Of a stretch of DNA of 64,000 nt, positions 19,198 through 28,598 are shown piece by piece; within the stretch, counting starts at the first letter, position 1; each line of letters opens with the position of its first letter. The translations under genes were made by a program, and so were the position numbers. Origin of the DNA: Actinomyces johnsonii (GTDB lineage Bacteria > Actinomycetota > Actinomycetes > Actinomycetales > Actinomycetaceae); NCBI RefSeq assembly GCF_006546835.1, contig NZ_VICB01000008.1, forward strand, positions 35,206-99,205, in the 5' to 3' direction. The notes under the pieces are model-generated. The model saw only the letters and a program-made list of their open reading frames with translations. It was not told where the DNA came from and made no database searches.

Positions 19198-22100
19198 GAG
19201 GCCATTTCCTTTCCGCGTCGCAGGGGCAGCGCCGCAACCAGGCTCAAGGCCCACACGGTCCAGATCGTGTAGGTCAGTGCGGCGGTGGACCGGCGGGTGT
19301 GGGTCACCACCAGCTCTCCGGCGTCGGGACCGACGGCGAAGCCCTGCTTCCAGCCGCCGTCCTGATCGGGGACGGTGGTGGGCTCGAGGCGGCGACCGTT
19401 GAGGGTGGCGGTCCAACCGGCGTCAGCCCGTTCCACCATGACGAGGGTGCGGTTGCCCGAACCGGCGGGGATCCGCGCACGGGTCCCCGAGCCGGCGCCG
19501 GTGGAGGCTACCGGGGTGGCCGCTCCGCCTGCGTCGAGAAGGCTCAGGCGGGCCGAGTCCGGGTGTGCCGATGACGTGACGCGCCAGGAGTTGCCCGAGG
19601 CCGTCTGGGCGAGCTGCTCGAGGCCGGGTGTGGAGGTCAGGCCCACGCGGGCTTCGGCGGTGACGGCGTCGCCGTCTTTGTCGGTGAGCAAGACGACGGC
19701 GATGCCGTGGGCCGCCAGGGCATCGGCCACCTCCTTGTCCTGGCCGGCGGTGGCACGGGTGACGAGCTGGGCGAGTTCGGCGTCGGCCGGGTCCTCCAGG
19801 ACGAGGGCAGGGTCCGGGGAGGGGATTGTGAAGACCGATATCTGGCCGGTTTCGGGCTTGAGCCGAGGGTCGTTCAGGGCGCTTGCGGCGCGGCTGCGCG
19901 CCTCGGCGTTGACCGCCCCGGGCAGGACGTCGCTGACCTGGGTGCCGGGCCCGCGCCAGATGGTGGCCTTGAGCCCCTCAGGGGTGGAGGTGAGCTTGAG
20001 GACCCGGCCGGCCGTGCCCGATCCCTGGAACTGCTCGGCGATGAGTGGGACCTGCTGAGTGGTGGAGCGCAGCGCCATGACCTGCGGGTTGTTGCCGCGG
20101 TGAGCCTGATGGGCCCAGATAGCGCCGACCATCACCGGGGCGAGCAGGAGAAGGCAGGCGGCAACCGCGAAGACCGTCTTGAGCCGGCGCGAACCGTCTG
20201 ACCCCGAGCTCGAGCCGGCGCCCGCAGAGGGAGCGGACGACTCAGACGACTTGGACGACTCGGACGACTCGGCCTCGGTGTCCTTCCGGTTCCCTCGCGC
20301 CAGGGCCCTACGGCCGTCGGCGGCGCGTCGACCGATCATGCCCCAGATCGCCTCGCCGGCCGGCAGGGCCGCAGCAAGGAAGCCGCTCAGTGCCAGGGAG
20401 GTTCCGGCTCCGGCCCACCCGTTCACGGGGGCCAGGCCGTCTCCGGCAACATCACTGCCCAGCCCGGTGGGCGTGCGCAGCGAAAGTCCTGCCAGGACCA
20501 GACCGCCCAGGGCCATGAGAATGGCGATGCGGGCTACCCGGAGGCGCCGGGAGACGAACAGGCCGACGATTCCGAGGACCGGGACGAGCAGGAGCAGCAC
20601 CCGGACCAGAACGCTCAGTGCCCCGGAGGGAACGACAGCGCCCATGGCCACTGGCGAACCGGCCAGCAGGTCGAGGCTGCTCGGAGTCGGCACGGAGACC
20701 GGCAGGCCGATGTCGGTCAGCAGCAGCCGGACGCCCTCGGCCCAGCCGTCCCTCTGCCCCATCCGCCACGCGCTCCACCAGGCCGGGGCTGCAGTGACCA
20801 CCATGGGGGCCAGGGTGAGGACGAGCTTGAAGCCACGACGCGTCGTCACGGACAGCAAGAGGACGATGACGATCAACACGGCCGCGGTGGCAGGGACGGC
20901 CGCGACGACGACGCTCAGCAGCAGGCCGGCGACGGCGGCGGCCGTGGCTGACCCGTAGCCGTACTTTTCGGCCCGGGGCAGGTCGACCTCGGCCTCGGGG
21001 GCGGCCGGGTCGGGGACGTTGAGCGACTCGATGACCTCTCGGGCCGTCGCCAGGGCCGACGCCGCCGGCCCGACCTTCTCGTCCTCCCGACCACGGTCAT
21101 GACCGGGGTCGTCCTCGATGCCATCGGAGACCTTGACGCCCTTGACGCTCGAGTCGGTATCCGCTCCGACCGAGGCGTCATCCCGGGCGCGCGACTCCTC
21201 GCCGGAGCTCTGTCCCGTCTCCTCGAGCTCGTCGGCGCCCTCCTGCTCGGCGTCGAGACTCGCCGCGGCCTGCGCCTCCTGGTCGAGGTGGGCCAGGTCG
21301 GAGATCTTCTCAGTGGAGAAGCGGTCGAGCTCGGCCCGCTCCTCGTCGGTGAGCAGGTGCGCCCCCACGAGCCCGGACAGGACGAGGTCGCGGCGGTCGG
21401 CGCCCACGGCGCGCGTCAGCGCCAGCAGCGCCCAAGGAAGGACCAGATGGACCAGGAGGGAGCCAAGACGCCCCTGCCCCAGGGCGAGCAGCAGACCGGG
21501 GGTCAGCGCCCACACGAGCGCGGCCCAGGCCCGCAGGACCACCTTCCGGGTCATGGTGCCGGCAGCGAACCAGGCTCCCAGGGCGGCGAGCGGTACGGCC
21601 AGAAGCACCAGGCCGCTGACGAAGGAGCCGGTGTCCAAACCGATGAGCCGGCCCAGTGCCGCCGGCCCGGCCAGAATGGCCAGCAGCGGGGTGACGCTGC
21701 CCGGGTAACCGTCTCCGGTGGCGATCCAAGTGGTCCAGGCGGCGTCCCACATCTGCCGCCAGCCGCCGAACAGCGGGAGCGCGCCGCCGATGATGGAACG
21801 GGTGGGCAGCAGCCGGGCCAGGCCATAGGCGCTCAGCGCCGCCGCCACTACCATGACGGCGCTCAGGGTCCGACGTCGGCTGCGGGCCAGGGCGGCGAGC
21901 TCACGCAGCTCGAGCTCACTGGGGGCGGCCGCGCGGGCCCGGCGCTCGCGCTCTTGGCGGGTGCGGTCGCGGCGCACGCCCCGGATCTCGGCCGGAGTGG
22001 CGTAGAGGCGCCCCAGCGCGGAGACGGGCACCTTGGTGTGCCTGGCGAGTCGGCGCCTGGCCGCCTTGATCCGTCGACCGCGGCCGGCCACCGCCAGGGC

Positions 22101-23327
22101 CGCACCGAGTTCGTCGCGGGCAAGCGCTGGCGCCTTGGAGGCAAGCCGCCATACGGCCCGCATCGCCCCGAGGACGACGAACCAGGTCAGCAGCAGGCCG
22201 ATGGGGCGGGAGGAGAAGGCCGCCCAGTTGGTGAGCTGTGCGCTGCGGCGGGCGCGGAAGGATCGCTCCGGGTCGGGCTCGGGGAGCCGGACCTCGATGG
22301 CCTCGGCGTCGGTGCGGACCTGGGGACGCAAGGAGTGGGAGACGTGGGCGGGACGGCGCAGTCCCTGGTAGGAGGCCCTCCGGTGACGGATAACGGCGGT
22401 GGGCTCGACGATGACCCGGTATCCGGCCAGGCGCGCCGCGCGGGAAAGCTCCAGGCCGTCGCCGAAGGGCCCGAGCCACGGGGCGATGCCGCCGATCTCC
22501 TCCCACACGGCGCGGTCGACGAGGGCGCCGGCTGTTCCTACGGCCAGGACGTCGCTGCGGTCGTCGTGCTGGCCCTGGTCGACCTCACCGGGGACGATGT
22601 CGTTGGCGCGCCGGGCCGAGGCCGTGGCCCGCAGTCCGACCTCCAGAAGCAGCTCCGGATTGTCCCACCCCACCTGCTTGGGGCCAACGATCCCCACGGA
22701 GCGGGCGTTAGTCGCAGCGGTGAGAAGCTGCTCGAGACAGCCCTCCTGGGGCGCGGAGTCGTCATGGAGCAGCCAGAGCCACACCTGATGCTCTGGTGCA
22801 TCCTGGGGGGCATCGGCCGGAGCCACGAGCCGCTGCTCGTAGGAGGTGATCGGCGAGAGCGCGCCTGTGGGACCGGTGATGGGACCGGAGCCGGTCAGCA
22901 GCAGGTCGCGCACAGAGGTTCGCGAACCGCCCGAGGTAGCAGAGGCACCGTCGGTTTCCGAGCCTTCCGCGCCGTCGACGGCTCCCGTGCCGCGGCGCCA
23001 GCGGTTGCCGGCGGCGACCAGTTCGGCGTAGGCGGCCAGTCCCCGGGAGACCGCGTCCCCGAAGCTCTTGGCTTCCTTGACCCGTACGACGCGTACCGCC
23101 GTGACGGTGCCGAGTCCCGAGCTCTCGACGAGCTCCTCGATAGGGGTCCCATCCCCCAGCCCGTTTGCTCGCGAGGCGACGTCGACGACGAGGACGACGT
23201 CGGGCGCGCAGGTCTGGGAGGCGATTGCGGTCAGTGTCTGCGCCAGGAACGGGCTCGCCCCGGCCGACACGACGACGGCCAGGGCTCCTACCCGACTGGC
23301 TCCCTGTGCGGAGCCGGTGCGGGTCAT
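19194..23327 (-). CDS. Giant family 2 glycosyltransferase with multi-pass membrane region
   Basis: 1377 residues. The N-terminal GT2 domain (about 1-330) starts GALAVVVSAGASPFLAQTL and contains a VWLWLLHDDSAP stretch in the DxD position. It is followed by about a dozen membrane helices. Two acidic or Ser-rich linkers interrupt the membrane part, at about residues 690-810 (Glu/Asp-rich) and 1030-1065 (SSESSKSSESS-type). The C-terminal extracytoplasmic domain resembles GT-C-type enzymes. It is far larger than ordinary GT2 proteins and probably polymerises or transfers a cell wall glycan. ATG 23327 overlaps the whiB stop by ATGA, and the 3' end overlaps DUF5719, so the three genes are one coupled unit. 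Donor and acceptor are unknown. Confidence 0.87.
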   Translation of the reverse strand: MTRTGSAQGASRVGALAVVVSAGASPFLAQTLTAIASQTCAPDVVLVVDVASRANGLGDGTPIEELVESSGLGTVTAVRVVRVKEAKSFGDAVSRGLAAYAELVAAGNRWRRGTGAVDGAEGSETDGASATSGGSRTSVRDLLLTGSGPITGPTGALSPITSYEQRLVAPADAPQDAPEHQVWLWLLHDDSAPQEGCLEQLLTAATNARSVGIVGPKQVGWDNPELLLEVGLRATASARRANDIVPGEVDQGQHDDRSDVLAVGTAGALVDRAVWEEIGGIAPWLGPFGDGLELSRAARLAGYRVIVEPTAVIRHRRASYQGLRRPAHVSHSLRPQVRTDAEAIEVRLPEPDPERSFRARRSAQLTNWAAFSSRPIGLLLTWFVVLGAMRAVWRLASKAPALARDELGAALAVAGRGRRIKAARRRLARHTKVPVSALGRLYATPAEIRGVRRDRTRQERERRARAAAPSELELRELAALARSRRRTLSAVMVVAAALSAYGLARLLPTRSIIGGALPLFGGWRQMWDAAWTTWIATGDGYPGSVTPLLAILAGPAALGRLIGLDTGSFVSGLVLLAVPLAALGAWFAAGTMTRKVVLRAWAALVWALTPGLLLALGQGRLGSLLVHLVLPWALLALTRAVGADRRDLVLSGLVGAHLLTDEERAELDRFSTEKISDLAHLDQEAQAAASLDAEQEGADELEETGQSSGEESRARDDASVGADTDSSVKGVKVSDGIEDDPGHDRGREDEKVGPAASALATAREVIESLNVPDPAAPEAEVDLPRAEKYGYGSATAAAVAGLLLSVVVAAVPATAAVLIVIVLLLSVTTRRGFKLVLTLAPMVVTAAPAWWSAWRMGQRDGWAEGVRLLLTDIGLPVSVPTPSSLDLLAGSPVAMGAVVPSGALSVLVRVLLLLVPVLGIVGLFVSRRLRVARIAILMALGGLVLAGLSLRTPTGLGSDVAGDGLAPVNGWAGAGTSLALSGFLAAALPAGEAIWGMIGRRAADGRRALARGNRKDTEAESSESSKSSESSAPSAGAGSSSGSDGSRRLKTVFAVAACLLLLAPVMVGAIWAHQAHRGNNPQVMALRSTTQQVPLIAEQFQGSGTAGRVLKLTSTPEGLKATIWRGPGTQVSDVLPGAVNAEARSRAASALNDPRLKPETGQISVFTIPSPDPALVLEDPADAELAQLVTRATAGQDKEVADALAAHGIAVVLLTDKDGDAVTAEARVGLTSTPGLEQLAQTASGNSWRVTSSAHPDSARLSLLDAGGAATPVASTGAGSGTRARIPAGSGNRTLVMVERADAGWTATLNGRRLEPTTVPDQDGGWKQGFAVGPDAGELVVTHTRRSTAALTYTIWTVWALSLVAALPLRRGKEMAS

Positions 23328-23644
23328 ACTGCGCGACGCTTGAGCTTGCGCCGTTCGCGCTCCGACATACCGCCCCAGATACCGAAGCGCTCGTCGTTGG
23401 CGAGGGCGTACTCGAGGCACTCCTCACGAACCTCGCAAGTCGCACAGACTCGCTTGGCCTCGCGTGTGGAACCGCCCTTCTCGGGGAAGAACGCCTCAGG
23501 GTCCGTCTGGGCGCACAGTGCGCGCTCCTGCCACGCCAGAGGACCTTCATCGACGTCGTCACCGCCACCGAAGAGGAGCGACAGGACCTCTGCGTCAGGC
23601 TCCTCCGGGTGCTTCAGTGGGCCGTCGCCGAGGATGTTCCACAT
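23324..23644 (-). CDS. whiB: WhiB-family iron-sulfur transcription factor
   Basis: 106-residue Wbl protein. Four cysteines at 44, 67, 70 and 76 bind a [4Fe-4S] cluster. The G-W-G-G turn (GIWGGMSERERRKLKRR) at about 88-104 gives the sigma-factor and DNA contact region. Sequence and neighbours (DUF3499, metallopeptidase-like, TIGR03089, mannose genes) fit the WhiB2/WhmD/WhiB group linked to septation. The ATG at 23644 has a strong AAGGGAGG ribosome site. The stop overlaps the start of a 1377-residue glycosyltransferase by 4 nt. A perfect 9-bp-arm inverted repeat lies about 110 bp upstream. Confidence 0.95.
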   Translation of the reverse strand: MWNILGDGPLKHPEEPDAEVLSLLFGGGDDVDEGPLAWQERALCAQTDPEAFFPEKGGSTREAKRVCATCEVREECLEYALANDERFGIWGGMSERERRKLKRRAV

Positions 23645-23753
23645 GCCGGCCTCCCTTCAATCCGAGCTTCTTGCCAGTAAGAATTACATGCGTGTGAGAC
23701 AAGGCCAGTCAAGCCAGGGAGGGAAACTTCACCCTCTCGTTACCGTCGACACC

Positions 23754-23775
23754 ATTCCTTGATATCTCAAGGAAT
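23754..23775. promoter_or_regulatory. 22-bp inverted repeat, candidate operator of whiB
   Basis: Perfect 9-bp arms ATTCCTTGA (23754-23762) and TCAAGGAAT (23767-23775) around the 4-bp spacer TATC. It lies in an AT-rich part of the whiB/TIGR03089 divergent region (about 42 % GC over 23761-23820), 110 bp upstream of the whiB start and 168 bp upstream of the TIGR03089 start. Arm length and short spacer suit a dimeric regulator; no known consensus was recognised. Confidence 0.5.
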
Positions 23776-23942
23776 AACCCCATCTGGCTAACACCATATG
23801 TTGACTTCCTACAAATCTCCTGAGAGGTGCCCGCGGCCTGCCTGACAGGAGAAAATACACGATTTTCCTGGAGGTTCAGCGGACGGCATCCCTCGTGCAC
23901 ACACTCGTCCAACCGGCTGGACATTACCGTAAAGGAACCTGA

Positions 23943-24728
23943 ATGTCAGTAGATCTGCTTCAATCTGGAGGCATGCAAGACCCTCTGCTGACACTGCTCC
24001 CCGGCCCCCATGACGCCGACAAACCGTGGCTGAATTGTTATGGAAACGACGAGCGCGTCGAGTTGACCGGACGAGTGCTGTCCATGTGGCTGGCCAAGAT
24101 CGCGGGATTGATCACAGCGGAATCCGCACCGGGCGACGGGGTTCACCTGGGGCTCCCACCGCACTGGCGGACAGCGGCCTGGGCCTGCGGAGCGTGGCTG
24201 GCGGGACGGGCCGTGCTCCTGGGGAGCGGCGAGGAGATCGATGCCGCCGGTCTCGTCCCCGAGCTGAGCGTGGCATTCGCACCGGAGGACCTGTGCACTG
24301 GGGCGGAGGTGCAGGTTTTGGTCCCCGTCGCCTCCCTGGCGCTGCGCTGGTCGGGCGAGCTGCCCGCCCTCGTACTCGACGGCGCCGCCGACCTCATGTC
24401 CTACCCCGATCACTTCGCGCCGGTCGATGTCAGCACCGATCATCCCTGTCTCACCGACCTCGCTGCGGCCGGCTGCCGAGACGGGGCGCAACCCGTCACC
24501 CTGACGCGCGCCGACTTGGTCGCCCGGGTCGAAGCCGCCGGCAGTACCGGCCCGGGCAGTTCACGCGCCGCCCTGGTCCGCTCCCCCGGAACCGCCCAGG
24601 CGCTCCAGGAGGTCCTGGCCGCCTGGTACACCGGGCGCACAGCGGTTGTCCTCACCCCCGAGGCGGGCGACGACGTCGTTGCGGCTGCAATCCGTCAGGA
24701 GGGCATCGCCGGGGCGCAGGTCGACTGA
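23943..24728 (+). CDS. TIGR03089 family protein
   Basis: 261-residue member of an actinobacterial family related to the N-terminal part of AMP-forming (acyl-CoA synthetase-like) enzymes but too short for a full enzyme. It shows the PWLNCYGNDERVELTGRVLS opening, a WRTAAWACGAWLAGRAVLLG helix, and a conserved tail with QEVLAAWYTGRTAVVL. The ATG at 23943 follows AAAGGAAC with normal spacing; an in-frame ATG at 23973 is possible. In many actinobacteria this gene adjoins whiB2, rmlD and mannose genes, as here. It converges on manA with a 9-bp gap. Function unknown. Confidence 0.85.
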   Translation: MSVDLLQSGGMQDPLLTLLPGPHDADKPWLNCYGNDERVELTGRVLSMWLAKIAGLITAESAPGDGVHLGLPPHWRTAAWACGAWLAGRAVLLGSGEEIDAAGLVPELSVAFAPEDLCTGAEVQVLVPVASLALRWSGELPALVLDGAADLMSYPDHFAPVDVSTDHPCLTDLAAAGCRDGAQPVTLTRADLVARVEAAGSTGPGSSRAALVRSPGTAQALQEVLAAWYTGRTAVVLTPEAGDDVVAAAIRQEGIAGAQVD

Positions 24729-24737
24729 GCCATGCCG

Positions 24738-25928
24738 TCAGGGGACATCGGCCTGAACGAGCGTCCCCTCTCCCTCGACGGACAGGCGGTGTTCGTCGGC
24801 GCCGACGAACACGGCCTCACCCTGGGCAAGTGTCTGCGTGTCGGCCTGAGTCACCAGCGTCATGGCCCCTTCGACGGCCAGCAGGATGCGCGGTCCCCGC
24901 CCGGGAACTGGCAGACGGCCGTCGGCGGCCACCACGGTGGTAACCATGAGCTCGAAATCGTCCACCGGCGCGTAGTAAGCGCGGGTGGCGCGCGAGAGGT
25001 ATTCGGGGGCCGGACGCACCGGGGGCGCCGCCACGTAATCGACGCAGGCCAGCATCTCGGGGACGTCGATGTGCTTGGCCGTCAGTCCGGCGCGCAGCAC
25101 GTTGTCCGAGGAGGCCATGACCTCGACCCCGAGACCGGAGATATAGGCGTGGACGCTGCCCGCGGGCACGAACAGCGCCTCCCCGGGCTGGAGGGTGACG
25201 GGGTTGAGCAGGAGTGCGGCGGCGATGCCGGGGTCGCCGGGGAAGGTGACCGCCATCTTCAGGACATTGGAGTCCACGCGCAGGGAGGGGGAGGTCCCGG
25301 CCTCGAAGCGGGCCGCGATCTCGGCGACCAGATCACTGATCTCCTCGGGAGTCGGGCGGGTGGAGGCAGAGACGACATCGGAGAAAACCTGCCGGATACC
25401 GTACCGGGTGGGATTCAGGCGCAGGGTGCGGCGCATCCGCCGGGCCAGGACGCTGTCCAGGCCGGCGAGGACCTCGACGGCCCGACGCGGAGCGCGGAAT
25501 CCGGCGACCGCCTGGAAACGGGTAAGGGCCAGGACCATCTCCGGCTTGTGGTTGGTGTCCTTGTAGTTGCGGGAGGGGTGGTCCAGGGCGATGCCCGCCT
25601 CTTCCTCCAGGGCGTAGCCCTCGGCCGCCTGGGCCTGGCTGGGGTGAACCTGGAGGGACAGCGGCTGCTCGGGGGCGATGAGCTTGAGGAGGAACGGTAA
25701 CCGGCGCCCGAAGCGCCAGATGATGTCCTCGCCCAGGAGGCGCTCTGGCTCGGCCTCGATGAGGGTGGACAGGACATCTCCGCCGGCGACCCGGGCCGGT
25801 CCGGCCGGGTGGGATCCGTACCAGGCCTCGGCCCAGGGGGCGCCGTCATCGGCCACACCCAGGAGCGCGGGAATGGCAGCGGTCGACCCCCAGGCGTACT
25901 GCTGGCGGGCGGGCTCAAGTCGTTTCAT
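24738..25928 (-). CDS. manA: Mannose-6-phosphate isomerase, class I
   Basis: 396-residue type I phosphomannose isomerase, interconverting fructose-6-P and mannose-6-P to feed GDP-mannose or mannose catabolism. Zinc ligands are visible: Q93 and H95 in LSLQVHPSQ, E130 in NHKPEM, and a later histidine in PAGSVHAYISG. The N-terminus KRLEPARQQYAWGS is typical. It is followed on the same strand, 220 bp upstream, by the GT87 membrane mannosyltransferase gene, which fits mannose use in the envelope. No mannose-1-P guanylyltransferase or phosphomannomutase gene is in the window. Confidence 0.95.
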   Translation of the reverse strand: MKRLEPARQQYAWGSTAAIPALLGVADDGAPWAEAWYGSHPAGPARVAGGDVLSTLIEAEPERLLGEDIIWRFGRRLPFLLKLIAPEQPLSLQVHPSQAQAAEGYALEEEAGIALDHPSRNYKDTNHKPEMVLALTRFQAVAGFRAPRRAVEVLAGLDSVLARRMRRTLRLNPTRYGIRQVFSDVVSASTRPTPEEISDLVAEIAARFEAGTSPSLRVDSNVLKMAVTFPGDPGIAAALLLNPVTLQPGEALFVPAGSVHAYISGLGVEVMASSDNVLRAGLTAKHIDVPEMLACVDYVAAPPVRPAPEYLSRATRAYYAPVDDFELMVTTVVAADGRLPVPGRGPRILLAVEGAMTLVTQADTQTLAQGEAVFVGADEHRLSVEGEGTLVQADVP

Positions 25929-26148
25929 AGCGCCTCACCGTACCGGCACTGGAACTCGCCTGCGTACGCAGCGGCATACCCGGGGACTTCTCCTTGACTG
26001 AGGACCAACGCAGCCCACCTCTGCGCAGTGACGCCAAGCGCGTCTAACAGCAGCAGCTGCGGACCGGCGGACGGGCGACTGTTCCGGCCGGGGCGAACAG
26101 CTCGAAACCAGCTGCGATGATCCACCATTGTCGGTGGCAGATCGCTCC

Positions 26149-27378
26149 TCACCCGGTTGCGAGTGGCCCCCTGTTGCTCTGACTGCCGCGCAGGCGGGCT
26201 GTCACGACCAAGAGGCCGACGGCCCAGTAGACGTAGGCTCCGGAGGCCAGGACCGCGAGCAGATTCCACCGGGGCGAATCATAGCGCACAAGGTCGTCGG
26301 AGAAGTGCGTGGGGGCAATGAGCATAACGACGACACTGCCCACTGCCGCCAGACACTCGAGGTCCCAGCCCGACCTGCGCATACCAGATGCGAGCCCGGT
26401 GGCCGCCCGCCACACGAGGGTCATGATGAGCGGGAGGGCGAAGACCCAGTGGTGCACCCATGCCACAGGCGAAACGATGGGGGCGATGAGGCCGACGAGT
26501 CCGAAGGCGAGCAGATCGTCGCCGCCACGCGTCAGGCGCGCGGCCTGCCCGGCAATGACGATGACAACGCCGACGGCCAGCACCAGCCAGGCGACTGAGG
26601 ACAGGGGCGCCGGCAGTACCCGGGATAGCAGTCCGCGCAATGACTGGTTCTCGGTGTCCCACCAGCTGGAGGCCACCCGGGTGGAGTCCCACACGGCCGA
26701 GCCCCAGAATGTCAGGGACTCTCTGGGAGCGGTGAGGAATCCGATGCCGGTGCAGGCAGCGGCGCTCGCCAGGGAGGCGAGCAGGGCCCGCCGGTCCCTC
26801 CGGAGCAGCGGCAGCAGCAGGAAGACGGCGGGGGTGAGCTTGATGGCAATGGCAATGCCGGTGAGTATCCCGCGCGGCCAGAGGGTCCGGCGGGGAAGCC
26901 AGTCTGCGGCCAGCAGGACGATGAGGAAGAGCCCGACCTGTCCCCAGGTCAGGTGCGAGACCACGGGCATAAGCAGACTCATGGCGTTGGCTCCAGCCAG
27001 AGCGGCCCAGGCCCCGCCACCGCAGCGTGAGACGACGATCCACGACAGGCCGAGGAGCGCCGTCAGGGAGGCCACGGTATGGCCGGCGGCGGCCAGGGCC
27101 GGAGTGCCGATGGCGGAGCCGGAGAGTAGGAGCGCCCCGAAGGGCGGGTAGGTGAAGTACATGAGAAAACCGGGAACCCCAGGGTCGAGAGCCTCGGCGT
27201 AGAGAGGCCGACCGGTAAGGAGATGCTGGGCGCCGGTTCGATAGACAAGGAAGTCGATGTGCAGCTCCGGTTGGAGGGCGGCGTCGAAGAGCGCACCCAC
27301 CACCGTCACCACCGACCATAGGACGATGAGCGCACGGGCAGCCCGGGCCGTGCTCCAGCGCAATCGTGCAGTGTCCAT
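26149..27378 (-). CDS. GT87/DUF2029 polyprenol-phosphate-mannose-dependent mannosyltransferase
   Basis: 409-residue GT-C enzyme of the GT87 (DUF2029) family, the group that includes mycobacterial PimE-type alpha-mannosyltransferases. About ten membrane helices are visible. The first extracytoplasmic loop has the catalytic-type acidic residues in ELHIDFLVYRTGAQHLLTG and the FTYPPFGALL motif typical of the family. The ATG at 27378 (MDTARLRWST) is chosen; the frame is open for 63 more residues upstream, but those do not match the family. It lies upstream of manA on the same strand. Acceptor unknown. Confidence 0.88.
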   Translation of the reverse strand: MDTARLRWSTARAARALIVLWSVVTVVGALFDAALQPELHIDFLVYRTGAQHLLTGRPLYAEALDPGVPGFLMYFTYPPFGALLLSGSAIGTPALAAAGHTVASLTALLGLSWIVVSRCGGGAWAALAGANAMSLLMPVVSHLTWGQVGLFLIVLLAADWLPRRTLWPRGILTGIAIAIKLTPAVFLLLPLLRRDRRALLASLASAAACTGIGFLTAPRESLTFWGSAVWDSTRVASSWWDTENQSLRGLLSRVLPAPLSSVAWLVLAVGVVIVIAGQAARLTRGGDDLLAFGLVGLIAPIVSPVAWVHHWVFALPLIMTLVWRAATGLASGMRRSGWDLECLAAVGSVVVMLIAPTHFSDDLVRYDSPRWNLLAVLASGAYVYWAVGLLVVTARLRGSQSNRGPLATG

Positions 27379-27814
27379 GTGAAGGGAGTTCCTTCCAACC
27401 GCAGAGAAGGCGTCGGCCAAACGACCGGAGCCCGAACGGGCACCGGGGAGGGCGCACAGAGGGCCACCGCACACACCGGACCAGAACTTGAGCGGACCCC
27501 GGAGAAGGACTCGACGAATCCAGGTTCCAGGCAGGATGGCAGTGATTATTCCATCGATCATGGCCACTTATTGACCGCAACGCCGCATCGTTATTCATTC
27601 GCAGTCCTTTACTCGTCGGATAATCGTCGAAGTTACGGCTTCGGCACGTTCTCCTGGAGAGCAACGCGGCTGACCGCCCCAGACCACAGGATGTCCAATG
27701 AGGCGGAGTCGGGTCGGCCCCGCCGCTGGGGACGACGGCAGACGACGGCGCCGCGAGCCTCGTGGGGCTCGCGGCGCCGTCGGGATCAGTACTCGGGCTT
27801 ATCTCGGACCTGTC
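27379..27814. other. 436-bp gap upstream of the GT87 gene
   Basis: No supported gene. The centre (about 27,540-27,630) is clearly AT-richer than its flanks and probably contains the GT87 promoter on the minus strand. The right end holds the rmlC terminator hairpin at 27744-27781. The GT87 frame stays open to 27567 but lacks family similarity there. Confidence 0.5.
27744..27781 (-). terminator. Very stable hairpin downstream of rmlC
   Basis: Perfect 16-bp arms (27744-27759 and 27766-27781), almost all G/C, with a 6-nt loop, 33 nt after the rmlC stop. There is no U-run, which is common for high-GC actinobacterial terminators. Confidence 0.7.
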
Positions 27815-28396
27815 CTAGCTGCCCGCCGTAGGAGACGGGAAGGGGGTGACGTCGGCCAGGCGCGGGTGGGCCCGGTCCTTGTCGGACAGGATCGCCTCGG
27901 TCAACGGGATCGGCCAGGGGACGTTCGCCGTCTCATCGGCCAAGTTGAGGAAGGTGTACCGGGCCTCAGCGGACCAGTGGTCGTTGACCAGGTAGGTGTA
28001 GGCGGTGCCCGGCTCCAGTGTCTGGTAGGCGTTGCCCACGCCCCGGGGCACGAACACGGCCACCGACGGGTCGATCTCGCAGGTGTACACGGCCCCAAAG
28101 GACGGCCCCTCGCGCAGGTCCACCCAGGCGCCGAAGACGCGGCCGGTGGCCACCGAGACAAACTTGTCCCAGGGCTCGGCGTGGATACCACGGGTCACTC
28201 CCACCTCGTTGTTGAAGGAGATGTTGTTCTGGACCGGCCCGAAGTCGGGCAGCCCCAGGGCCAGCATCTTCTCGCGCTGCCAGTTCTCCTTGAACCAGCC
28301 GCGGTTGTCCCCGTGAACGGTCAGGTCGATGCGCAAGAACCCCGGAATCGGCGTGGCCTCGACGGCGAGCGGCTTACCCAGCTCGATCTGCCCCAT
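27815..28396 (-). CDS. rmlC: dTDP-4-dehydrorhamnose 3,5-epimerase
   Basis: 193-residue RmlC (RfbC), third enzyme of dTDP-L-rhamnose synthesis. The cupin fold is shown by [10 protein letters not shown], the catalytic His in [41 protein letters not shown], and the Tyr-containing [14 protein letters not shown] 28396 has a perfect AGAAGGAG ribosome site; the ORF continues upstream without family similarity. It is divergent from rmlA across 202 bp, so the two probably share a control region. The other rhamnose genes rmlD and rmlB lie 13 and 34 kb away. Confidence 0.95.
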   Translation of the reverse strand: MGQIELGKPLAVEATPIPGFLRIDLTVHGDNRGWFKENWQREKMLALGLPDFGPVQNNISFNNEVGVTRGIHAEPWDKFVSVATGRVFGAWVDLREGPSFGAVYTCEIDPSVAVFVPRGVGNAYQTLEPGTAYTYLVNDHWSAEARYTFLNLADETANVPWPIPLTEAILSDKDRAHPRLADVTPFPSPTAGS

Positions 28397-28598
28397 GGAT
28401 AGCTCCTTCTGCGTACGTAATCGTCGATCTCGGCGTCGCCTCACCGGCGACGCTCCGCCGGGAAGTCTATCGGCGCCGCCCTGCAGGCACCTCGGAGACG
28501 GAACCTCACGAGCCGAAAGTGCCGCGCACCACGCACGAGCACCCCCGAATCACCCGCTCCAGACGCCATTCGGGGCTCGCATAGGTCATGCTTGGAGC

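Noticed and set aside
21099..23762. A very long open frame (over 880 codons) on the plus strand, antisense to the giant glycosyltransferase and whiB
   Set aside because: It mirrors the codon pattern of the real minus-strand genes, is low complexity (Gly/Gln/His-rich) and has no family motif. Such shadows are expected at this GC content.
23709..23994. Two short minus-strand frames in the whiB/TIGR03089 divergent region
   Set aside because: Short, no family features, overlapping each other and the probable promoters.
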